DNA of 64,000 nt, taken from positions 186,001-250,000 of the forward strand of contig NZ_JAJFAV010000003.1 of the NCBI RefSeq assembly GCF_020711235.1. The letters run 5' to 3'. A program made the translations under genes and the position numbers. The notes below the pieces were generated by a model that was given only the letters and a program-made list of their open reading frames with translations, was not told the origin of the DNA and did no database searches. The DNA comes from Hymenobacter sp. 15J16-1T3B. Lineage in GTDB: Bacteria; Bacteroidota; Bacteroidia; Cytophagales; Hymenobacteraceae. Shown here piece by piece: positions 57,541 through 64,000 of this stretch. Numbering within the stretch: position 1 is the stretch's first letter; each line of letters starts with the position of its first letter.

Positions 57541-57978
57541 ATGCTTGCCGATATCGACATTCCGACGCTGGCCGCCCTGCCCGCCGCCGCCCAGCAGCTC
57601 AAAGCCGTCCTCGCCACCGCCGACTGCCCGCTGGTACTGCTGGAAGGGGAGATGGGCGCGGGCAAAACCACCCTCATCAAAGCCTTGTGCGCTGCCCTTG
57701 GCGTGCAGGACGACGTGAGCAGCCCTACCTTCTCGCTCGTCAACGAGTACCGCGACGCCCGGCAGCGCCCCGTCTACCACTTCGATTTCTACCGCATCGA
57801 CTCCGTGGACGAGGCCCTGCGCATCGGGGCGCAGGAGTACTTCGATTCCGGTTATCTTTGCCTGATCGAATGGCCCAGCCGCGTCGGGCCGCTGCTACCG
57901 CCGGATCGGCTGCTCGTCACCGTGGACGTCACGGGGCCCGAGTCGCGCCGGGTCCGGGTGCAGCGCGAGGCGGACTGA
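57541..57978 (+). CDS. tsaE: TsaE, tRNA t6A ATPase
   Basis: A 145-aa P-loop ATPase that with TsaB and TsaD forms threonylcarbamoyladenosine at position 37 of ANN-decoding tRNAs. Walker A is LLEGEMGAGKTTLIKALC, then SSPTFSLVNEY, the family signature YHFDFYRIDS and the Walker B-like LIEWPSRVG. The size is normal for the family. It starts an operon-like run with ald (49-bp gap). PorX, which I recall as a neighbour in other Bacteroidota, is here about 23 kb away. Confidence 0.93.
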   Translation: MLADIDIPTLAALPAAAQQLKAVLATADCPLVLLEGEMGAGKTTLIKALCAALGVQDDVSSPTFSLVNEYRDARQRPVYHFDFYRIDSVDEALRIGAQEYFDSGYLCLIEWPSRVGPLLPPDRLLVTVDVTGPESRRVRVQREAD

Positions 57979-58027
57979 CCCCGACCCGTTACGCCCGCCC
58001 ATCTTCGCTTCGACCACCCCCTCCGCA

Positions 58028-59260
58028 ATGCCCGACCAGCTACCCCCCGGCTTCTCTTCGCTGACCGCGCCCGGCCGGGCCTACGTGCCCCAGGAATCCA
58101 TGCTGGCCGTCGAGACGCGCAAGCGCCGGCTGTTCATCGGGCTGCCCCGCGAAACTTCGCTGCAGGAAAACCGCGTGGGCCTCACGCCCGAAGCGGTGAA
58201 GCACCTCGTCAACGAGGGCCACGAGGTGGTGCTGGAAAGCGGGGCCGGGGAGCCCAGCAAGTACTCCGACCACGACTATTCCGAGGCCGGGGCCAGCATC
58301 GTATACACGCCCAAGGAAGTGTACGAGGCCGACCTGATCCTGAAGATTGCGCCGCCCACGCTGGAGGAAATGGAGCACTTGCACGCGGGCCAGACCTTGA
58401 TTTCGGCCCTGCAGCTTGGCTCCCTGTCGGTGGAATACCTGCTGGCCCTGCAGCGCAAAAAGGTCAACGCCATTGCCTTTGAGCTCATCAAGGACCCCTC
58501 GGGCGCCAAGCCGGTAGTGCGGGCCATGTCGGAAATTGCCGGCTCCACGGTGATGCTGGTGGCGGCCGAGTACCTGGCCCTGGGCAACGAGGGCAAGGGC
58601 ATCATCCTGGGTGGCATCACGGGCGTGCCGCCGTCGCAGGTGGTCATCCTGGGGGCCGGCACGGTGGCCGAGTACGCCGCCCGCGCCGCCATCGGCCTCG
58701 GGGCCGACGTGAAGGTGTTCGACAACCACCTCTACAAGCTGCGCCGGCTCAAGCAGAACCTGGGCGCCCCGCAGCTGTTTACCAGCACCTTCGATTCGTA
58801 CACGCTCAACCAGCAGATTCGCCGCGCCGACGTGGTCATCGGGGCGCTGAACGCCGAGGAGGGCCGCATCCCGTTTATGGTGGCCGAAGACGTGGTCAGC
58901 ACCATGTCGCCGGGCTCGGTCATTATCGACGTGAGCATCGACCAGGGCGGCTGCTTTATGACCAGCGAAATGACCTCGCACGCCCGGCCCGTGTACCGCA
59001 AGTACGACGTGATTCACTACTGCGTGCCCAACATTGCCTCGCGGGTGCCGCGCACGGCTTCCAACGCGCTCAGCAACATCTTCACGCCCATTCTGCAGGA
59101 AATCAGCCAGCAAGGCGGCATCAACGAGGCCCTGTTTGCCGACGAGCATTTCCGCTCGGGCGTCTACCTCTACAAAGGCTCGCTAACCAACGCCATGATT
59201 GCGCGCAAGTACAACCTGCGCTACAAAGAGCTGGGCCTGATGATTGCCGTACGCAACTAA
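58028..59260 (+). CDS. ald: Alanine dehydrogenase
   Basis: A 410-aa NAD-dependent enzyme that interconverts L-alanine and pyruvate plus ammonia. The family N-terminal motif is GLPRETSLQENRVGLTPEAV. The substrate lysine region is FELIKD, and the Rossmann loop is VVILGAGTVAEYAARAAIGL. The C-terminal Y-catalytic region VIHYCVPNIASRVPRTAS is present. It is longer than Bacillus Ald (about 378 aa) because of an N-terminal extension of about 35 residues that I also associate with Bacteroidota homologs. It follows tsaE on the same strand and ends at a strong terminator. Confidence 0.92.
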   Translation: MPDQLPPGFSSLTAPGRAYVPQESMLAVETRKRRLFIGLPRETSLQENRVGLTPEAVKHLVNEGHEVVLESGAGEPSKYSDHDYSEAGASIVYTPKEVYEADLILKIAPPTLEEMEHLHAGQTLISALQLGSLSVEYLLALQRKKVNAIAFELIKDPSGAKPVVRAMSEIAGSTVMLVAAEYLALGNEGKGIILGGITGVPPSQVVILGAGTVAEYAARAAIGLGADVKVFDNHLYKLRRLKQNLGAPQLFTSTFDSYTLNQQIRRADVVIGALNAEEGRIPFMVAEDVVSTMSPGSVIIDVSIDQGGCFMTSEMTSHARPVYRKYDVIHYCVPNIASRVPRTASNALSNIFTPILQEISQQGGINEALFADEHFRSGVYLYKGSLTNAMIARKYNLRYKELGLMIAVRN

Positions 59261-59297
59261 GCACCGCGAATTCCAGCGGCTTTTCGCGGCCCCTCGA

Positions 59298-59324
59298 AGC
59301 CCGCGCCAACGCGCGGGCTTTTTT
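59298..59324 (+). terminator. Terminator of ald
   Basis: AGCCCGCGC (59298-59306) pairs with GCGCGGGCT (59311-59319), CAAC loop, followed by a T-run. Confidence 0.9.
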
Positions 59325-59398
59325 GCGCACTACCGGCCCGTCGTTGCTGAAGGCAGTTGCGGGCGGCCGCAATGGCCGGGTTTGTGCAACTTGCCGCC

Positions 59399-60259
59399 AT
59401 GACTTTCTCCGCCGACCGCCTTACCTCCCGCACGCTGCTGGACTGCTCCGCCGCCGAGCAAGCCGCGGCCATGAACCGCTCCTTCGAGCAATACATCGTG
59501 CCGTTACGCTTCGAAGTGGCCAGCTTTCAGCGCCGCTTCCGCGGGGAGCACCTCGACGCCGAAGCCAGTCGCCTCTGGTACTGCGGCGAGGAGCTGGTGG
59601 GCGTGGTGTACATCAGCCGGCGGGGCCACACGAGCCGGGTAGCCGCCATGGGCTTGGTGGTGGAAGCCCGCGGGCAGGGCCTGGGCCGGCCCATGCTGCA
59701 GACGGCCATAACCGAAGCGAGGCAGCGCGGCGACCAAAACATCATGCTGGAAGTATTCACCAACAACGCGCCCGCTATTCGCCTGTACGAGCGGCTGGGG
59801 TTTCACATCACCCGAACCCTGAGCGGCTTCGCTGCTCCAGCGGAATCCGCCGCGAGTGCCGGCCCGGTAGCCGAAAAGCTGGTGAAAGCCGATCCGGCCG
59901 TGGTGGCTCGGCACATCAGCCGGCACGGCGACGAGGCGCTGCCCTGGATGCTGGCCGGCGAAACGCTGGCCGCCACCACCGCGCCCTACGTGCAGGCCTG
60001 GCAGCTGGCCGACGGCAAGGCGTTTGCCCTGCTGCGCCCCGAGGCCGATAAGACCGTGCTGCTGAGCCTCGTGGTGCCCGCCGAACTGCGCCGGCAGGGC
60101 TGGGGCACGCGCCTGCTGCGGGCGCTGGAGGCGCAGTACGCCGGCAAGCCTTTGCTCATGCCCTGCCTGCTGCCGCCCGGTGCGGGGCAGGAATTCTTGC
60201 GCGCTTGCGGCTGGGCGCAGACTGCGCTGGAGCTGCACGAAATGGAACAGGCGCTGTAG
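59399..60259 (+). CDS. Double GNAT-domain acetyltransferase
   Basis: A 286-aa protein with two GNAT folds. The first has the acetyl-CoA loop MGLVVEARGQGLGRPML and VFTNNAPAIRLYERLGFHI (about residues 80-150). The second is degenerate but keeps LVVPAELRRQGWGTRLL (about residues 225-245), followed by FLRACGWAQTALELHEME. Substrate unknown. The start at 59399 (MTFSADRLT) is preferred over an upstream ATG. GCAACTTG immediately before it is a weak -7-like box that would give a leaderless mRNA. Confidence 0.85.
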   Translation: MTFSADRLTSRTLLDCSAAEQAAAMNRSFEQYIVPLRFEVASFQRRFRGEHLDAEASRLWYCGEELVGVVYISRRGHTSRVAAMGLVVEARGQGLGRPMLQTAITEARQRGDQNIMLEVFTNNAPAIRLYERLGFHITRTLSGFAAPAESAASAGPVAEKLVKADPAVVARHISRHGDEALPWMLAGETLAATTAPYVQAWQLADGKAFALLRPEADKTVLLSLVVPAELRRQGWGTRLLRALEAQYAGKPLLMPCLLPPGAGQEFLRACGWAQTALELHEMEQAL

Positions 60260-60344
60260 CGCGGCTGAACTTCGGGCTTGGTGCTTCCGCCTGGTGTTTG
60301 GCAAAAAAGCTATACTGCTGGCTGAATAACCAGGTCAATTGCCG

Positions 60345-61298
60345 ATGAGCCCTCCGCTGTTCTTTCTTCGTGCTCGTTGCCCTGCTGCGGGCCTGCTGCT
60401 CGCGGGCCTGCTGGGCGCCTGTCAGGCTGGCCCGTCCGAGGCCGAACTGCGCCAATACCAATCCTTGGACCAGACGCTGACGCTGCTGAATCGGCGGCAG
60501 CAGCGGGCCGCCCGGGCTACGGAGCAACGCTTGGCCAAGCAGGTGGAGCACAACCACTGGCTGCGGCAGGACGCGGCCGTGCTCAGCGAGGTGGAGGCCA
60601 TCCGCACGCGCACCGACAGCTTGGTCGGCCAGCTGCAGCAGCTGCGGCAGCAATTGCAGGTGGGTTCGGGGAAGGCAGCCGATCCGGCGGCTACTGCGCC
60701 CGTGGAAGCCCTGCTGGGTGGCCCAGGCGCCGATACGGTGCAACAGCGTTTGAACGCTTACGCCCGCTTTATCCGGCGGTTTGTGCCCCAGGCGGCTCCG
60801 CTGGCGTTGGACGTGCGGGACGAGGCGCGCATCGACCGCGCCGCCCGCAAGCAGCTAGCAGCGTGGCGCTTCGGGCAATTATACTTTCGGGGTGCCCCGC
60901 TGGCATCCGCGCTGGCCATGCTCAGCCAGAAGGAGGCCGAAATAAGGCGTCTGGAGCATGACGCCCTGGCAGAACTCGATCAAAAGGTCGCGGCCCCGTT
61001 CATTGTCTTTGACAAGATCGGGCCCATGGCCGTGCCGGAATCCAACGAAGTACCGGTGGGCGGCACGTACCGGGCGGCTTTGTTTCTGACCAGCAGCGCG
61101 GTGGGCATACGCCCAGTGATGCAGGCCGACGGCCGGCCCGTGCCGCTGACGTTGGACGGCCGGGGCCGGGTGGAGTTTGTGGTGCCGGCAACTGCGCCGG
61201 CGGGTCCGGCATCCTGGGAAGCCAGCATTGCGCTGCGCCAGTACGGCCGCGACACCACGTTTCGGTTGCGCGTGCCCTACACCATTCAACCCCGCTAG
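60345..61298 (+). CDS. GldM-like lipoprotein (1)
   Basis: A 317-aa protein with a lipobox (LLLAGLLGACQAG, lipidation Cys near residue 26). Residues about 40-220 are helical and resemble the first periplasmic domain of gliding protein GldM. The end (EVPVGGTYRAALFLTSSAVG, QYGRDTTFRLRVPYT) resembles the next beta domain of GldM. It is much shorter than GldM (about 510 aa) and lacks its N-terminal membrane-helix signature. The next gene is a paralog 8 bp downstream, so the two form an operon. A TTG 6 nt upstream is an alternative start. Confidence 0.65.
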   Translation: MSPPLFFLRARCPAAGLLLAGLLGACQAGPSEAELRQYQSLDQTLTLLNRRQQRAARATEQRLAKQVEHNHWLRQDAAVLSEVEAIRTRTDSLVGQLQQLRQQLQVGSGKAADPAATAPVEALLGGPGADTVQQRLNAYARFIRRFVPQAAPLALDVRDEARIDRAARKQLAAWRFGQLYFRGAPLASALAMLSQKEAEIRRLEHDALAELDQKVAAPFIVFDKIGPMAVPESNEVPVGGTYRAALFLTSSAVGIRPVMQADGRPVPLTLDGRGRVEFVVPATAPAGPASWEASIALRQYGRDTTFRLRVPYTIQPR

Positions 61299-61306
61299 TC
61301 CTGCTT

Positions 61307-62230
61307 ATGACCGTCTCGTTATCCGAACTAAACCGGGCCCGGCGTATGGTGCGGGCGGCCGTGTGCGCCGGCCTGATCGGCCTGCTGCTGGCGGGCTGCC
61401 AGTCGAAGGAGCGCACGGCTACGCTGCTGCGCCTGCAGTTCATCGATGACACCTTACTCAACAGCAACGACGAGCTGTTGATTGCCAATGGCAACGCGGT
61501 GCGCGGTATTCACGCCCAAGTGGAAAAAAACCGCCGTCAGCCGGCCGACACCCTGGTGCTCCGGCAAGCCGAGGCCGTGCACGATGCTACGCGCGCCCTG
61601 GTCGACCAACTGCGCCGCCTGCGCGAGCGGCTGCTGCGCCAGACCGATAACTGGCAGCGGTTCGAGCACCTGGATGAGCGCCAGGCCGTGGCCGCGTTGC
61701 TGCAGACGGGCCCGCCCGGCGCCCGGGTTGCCGATACGCTGGCCCGCCGCCTACGCGCCCACGCCCGCCTGCTGCAGCCGCTGGTGCCCGCCGCGTCGCC
61801 GTTGCCCAGCTTCGACGAGGCTGAGATGCCGGTGGTCGGGGCCCTGGCCGCGTTGGCGGAGCGCGAAGCCCGGGCTCTGCTTCTGGAGGAAACTGCCTTG
61901 GCGTATTTAAGTCGGCAGGTATCCTCGGGCACGCTCACAACGCGTTGGCGGCCCATGGTGACGGCCCAGGCCAGCACGGTGGCGCCGGGGGCGACGTACC
62001 GGGCCGAACTGATGCTGGCGCGGGTGCTCGTCAGTGCTTCGCCGCGCCTGCTCACCATGACGGCCGATGGCCAGCCGGTGGCGCTGGATTCAGCAGGCGT
62101 GGGCCACGTGGCGTTCGGGGCCGGAGCGCCGCGCCGCGCCACCTGGCAGGGCCGCATTTCCTACCGCAACTACGGCCGCGACACCACGTTTCGCATCACA
62201 GTGCCCTACACCGTGGGGCCCGTGAAATAG
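61307..62230 (+). CDS. GldM-like lipoprotein (2)
   Basis: A 307-aa paralog of the preceding protein with a classical lipobox (GLIGLLLAGCQS). The helical middle has LQFIDDTLLNSNDELLIANG and ALVDQLRRLRERLLRQ, like GldM domain 1. The C-terminus repeats the beta-domain pattern TVAPGATYRAELMLARVLVS and SYRNYGRDTTFRITVPYTVG. Both proteins would sit in a membrane facing the periplasm. Only 2 bp separate its stop from the convergent flavin reductase stop. A link to type IX secretion or gliding is inference from fold resemblance. Confidence 0.65.
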   Translation: MTVSLSELNRARRMVRAAVCAGLIGLLLAGCQSKERTATLLRLQFIDDTLLNSNDELLIANGNAVRGIHAQVEKNRRQPADTLVLRQAEAVHDATRALVDQLRRLRERLLRQTDNWQRFEHLDERQAVAALLQTGPPGARVADTLARRLRAHARLLQPLVPAASPLPSFDEAEMPVVGALAALAEREARALLLEETALAYLSRQVSSGTLTTRWRPMVTAQASTVAPGATYRAELMLARVLVSASPRLLTMTADGQPVALDSAGVGHVAFGAGAPRRATWQGRISYRNYGRDTTFRITVPYTVGPVK

Positions 62231-62232
62231 CG

Positions 62233-63162
62233 TTACGTCAGCAGCAGCGTCTTCCAGGCGTCGAGCAGGCGGCCTTCCTCCAGGAGTTTCTGCCCCAGCA
62301 GCTGCAGCTGCCGGTGCTGTTCGGCGGCGTCGTGCTGGTATTTATGGAGCGTATAGGCCACCAGCGGGTCGGCGCGGTAGGCTTGCACGTCTTCGGCCGA
62401 GGGCAGGGCCGCCCGCTCGATGTTGGCCAAGCGGCCGAGGTTGTTGCCGGTCAGCACCTCGGAGAGGCGGATGTGGGCCGGTAACTCGTCGATGCCGATG
62501 CCCTGGTTGCGGTTGGGCTTGGGCACTTCAAACAAGCTTTCGGGAATGACGCGGCTGTACCAGTCGCCGCCGAGGCGGGCCACCGCGTCGAACTTGTGCG
62601 GGTCGACGCCGCCGTTGCCGGGCAGCAGAATGTCTTCGCGAAAATGGCTCTGCACCACCCGGCAAATGACCAAGTTACCGCCGCCGTTGGAGTCGCCGAT
62701 GGCAATGACCTGCTCGACCACGCACTCGAACGACACCGGGCACTCGGCCACCCGCGGCGGGCGCACCATGTCCGACGGCAGCTCCGTCAGCCCGGCTTTG
62801 CCGAATTCGTTGACCTCGCGCGCGTACTCCGTGGAGGCCAGTGACATCTGCTCCACCAGCGGGTAGTCGCAGATGTTGATGACGCACTCGGGCACCTCGT
62901 CGCGCACGTTGTAGAGCGTGTGCTTCTGGGTGTTGTCGCGCACGCGGTTGGCCGGCGAGAAGATGAGCGTGGCGGGGTTGGAGCTGAACACGTTGAAAAA
63001 CGAGAACGGGCTCAGGTTCACGTGGCCTTCCCGGTCGATGGTGCTGACGAAGGCAATGGGCCGCGGGGCCACGGCGCCGAGCATAAACTGGTGCCACTCG
63101 GGGCCTTTGAGCGTGCCGGGCGTGATGGTGCGAAACGAAGCGGGGGGAACGGGCAGGGGCAT
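62233..63162 (-). CDS. Flavin reductase-like domain protein
   Basis: A 309-aa protein of the flavin reductase-like, FMN-binding split-barrel family. The FMN-binding region is visible as HQFMLGAVAPRPIAFVSTID, LSPFSFFNVFSSNPATLIF and the later CPVSFECVVEQVIAIGD. A C-terminal helical extension (residues about 230-309) is longer than in small reductases. It may be an NAD(P)H:FMN oxidoreductase or a flavoprotein of unknown substrate. The ATG at 63162 is preferred over one 15 codons upstream. CGAACTTCGG upstream is a weak -7-like box. Confidence 0.85.
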   Translation of the reverse strand: MPLPVPPASFRTITPGTLKGPEWHQFMLGAVAPRPIAFVSTIDREGHVNLSPFSFFNVFSSNPATLIFSPANRVRDNTQKHTLYNVRDEVPECVINICDYPLVEQMSLASTEYAREVNEFGKAGLTELPSDMVRPPRVAECPVSFECVVEQVIAIGDSNGGGNLVICRVVQSHFREDILLPGNGGVDPHKFDAVARLGGDWYSRVIPESLFEVPKPNRNQGIGIDELPAHIRLSEVLTGNNLGRLANIERAALPSAEDVQAYRADPLVAYTLHKYQHDAAEQHRQLQLLGQKLLEEGRLLDAWKTLLLT

Positions 63163-63243
63163 GGCAGCGGGTTGGTTCGGCGGCCGAAGTTCGGAGGTTG
63201 GCCGCAATTAGCCCACTCCGCGTCTGCCGGCGCGGCCCGCAGG

Positions 63244-64000
63244 CTAGCGGGCCAGGCTCAGCGTGCTGCTGCCGGCGGCCACGCGCTTGCCCGCTTTGCG
63301 CTGCCCGCGGTGCTGTTTGAGAAAGGCCTCCGCCTCTTCGGCCATGTCCGATGCCGGCTCGGCCTGGGCCCGCACCAAGCTGAAATAGCGCGCCGCCACC
63401 GGCCAGTTCTGCTCTTGCTCGGCCAGCTTGGCCAGGTTCCAGGTGGCGTGCAGGTAGTAGCCGCCCTGCGTGTCGCCGGTGCTTTCGGCGAAGACCACGC
63501 AGCGCTGGTACAGCTCCTTGGCCCGGGCCGCGTCCTTGTACTTGTACTGCGTCAGGTAGCCCAGAAAGTAGCTGGCGTAGCGGCCGCTGATGGCTTCGTA
63601 GCCGGGCAACCCGCGGTTGAGCTTGTCGAGAATGTCGCGGCTGACCTGCTCACACTCGCGGATGTAGCCCTGGTTAAAGCACAGCTGCGCGTAGAAACGC
63701 TGGAAGTAGGCGTTGTCGGGGTACTTCGTGGCCAGGGCGCGGGCCAGGGGCAGGGCCTCGTGGGCGCGGTGCTGCTCGAAGCAGGTAATCTGCAGCAGAA
63801 AGTACTGCGCTTCCTGGGCCGTGTAAAAGCCGTTGGCGGCCACGCTGCGCAGCTGCTGCAGGCCCAGCTGCTGGTTGCCCTTGGGGAAAAACAGCAGCAC
63901 CGGCTTGAGCAGCGGATAGTGTTCGGCTATCCAGGGCGCGTAGTAGTTCAGCAGGCCCTGCCCGAACTGAAACTCGGGGCTGAGGCTGTTGGCTTCCTGG
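63244..64000 (-). CDS. TPR-like hypothetical protein (partial)
   Basis: The frame is open from 63244 to the window edge, so the N-terminus lies beyond 64000. The visible 252 residues are helical tetratricopeptide-like units: AAREL-type patterns in YFLLQITCFEQHRAHEALPL, then NAYFQRFYAQLCFNQGYIRE, KDAARAKELYQRCVVFAEST and NLAKLAEQEQNWPVAARYFS. The C-terminus is basic (KQHRGQRKAGKRVAAGS). A GTG at 63900 is internal, not the start. Function unknown; probably a protein-protein scaffold. Confidence 0.7.
   Translation of the reverse strand, partial: QEANSLSPEFQFGQGLLNYYAPWIAEHYPLLKPVLLFFPKGNQQLGLQQLRSVAANGFYTAQEAQYFLLQITCFEQHRAHEALPLARALATKYPDNAYFQRFYAQLCFNQGYIRECEQVSRDILDKLNRGLPGYEAISGRYASYFLGYLTQYKYKDAARAKELYQRCVVFAESTGDTQGGYYLHATWNLAKLAEQEQNWPVAARYFSLVRAQAEPASDMAEEAEAFLKQHRGQRKAGKRVAAGSSTLSLAR

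Noticed and set aside
1-64000. tRNA or rRNA genes
   Set aside because: I found no cloverleaf with the conserved GGTTCGAATC-type T-loop and no rRNA-like stretch while reading both strands, although a scan program could still find one.

Overview
The window is high-GC, gene-dense chromosomal DNA from a Bacteroidota bacterium, most likely Hymenobacter or a close relative in the Cytophagales. The signs are the TAnnTTTG type of -7 promoter box in front of many genes, a fused LpxC-FabZ, the type IX secretion regulator PorX, GldM-like proteins, several TonB-dependent outer-membrane receptors and Bacteroidota marker proteins such as DUF2851. This taxonomic call is inference. I see no rRNA, tRNA, CRISPR array, prophage or insertion sequence. 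Most of the window is housekeeping core, with accessory islands at about 35-42 kb and 44.8-55.5 kb.

Layout. 0-13.5 kb: the start of aroQ on the minus strand, then xerD, a secreted protein, a large polytopic membrane protein, ftsK, a LolA-like carrier, DUF2851, a GT-C-like membrane protein, a NeuD-like hexapeptide protein, trhO and a nucleoside phosphorylase. 13.5-26.8 kb: an acyl-CoA reductase divergent from a ferredoxin, a nitrilase plus sugar amidotransferase pair, valS, a 2-oxoacid dehydrogenase E2, cinA and two DUF4197 paralogs. 27-34.6 kb: a lipid A operon (HD hydrolase, lpxD, lpxC-fabZ, lpxA, orphan ABC ATPase) divergent from porX. 34.7-41.3 kb: two free-standing TonB-plug-like secreted proteins, then a UbiA prenyltransferase and HAD phosphatase with overlapping genes, flanked by two paralogous GT-C membrane glycosyltransferases. 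41.6-45.4 kb: a ModE-like regulator, a TonB-dependent receptor and a small lipoprotein. 45.4-55.3 kb: a serine hydrolase and three beta-barrel receptors with an embedded MarR regulator. 55.7-64 kb: a VF530 protein, an aminotransferase, tsaE, ald, a double GNAT protein, two GldM-like lipoproteins, a flavin reductase and a TPR-like protein cut by the window edge.

Structure beyond the genes. (1) Three roughly 180-200 bp nested palindromes (13.5, 15.7 and 31.2 kb) share outer arms, oriented spacers and a 22-24 bp perfect central stem. Each copy has different, fully compensated stem bases. Five more elements have the same or a similar arms-around-a-core layout but different sequences. Nearly all sit at gene 3' ends, mostly between convergent genes, and act plausibly as bidirectional terminators. 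(2) A 6-4-6 palindrome (TACGAA-N4-TTCGTA) occurs four times upstream of two of the beta-barrel receptors. One copy lies between the -33 and -7 boxes of the receptor downstream of marR, so a MarR-receptor regulon can be proposed. (3) A CGTTAT...ATAACG palindrome overlaps the -7 box between the ModE-like gene and its receptor, followed by a strong leader hairpin. (4) Several housekeeping genes have a -7 box ending only 5-6 nt before the ATG, which predicts leaderless mRNAs. (5) Two receptor paralogs share a 250-bp tract with only two differences inside otherwise diverged genes, which looks like gene conversion.
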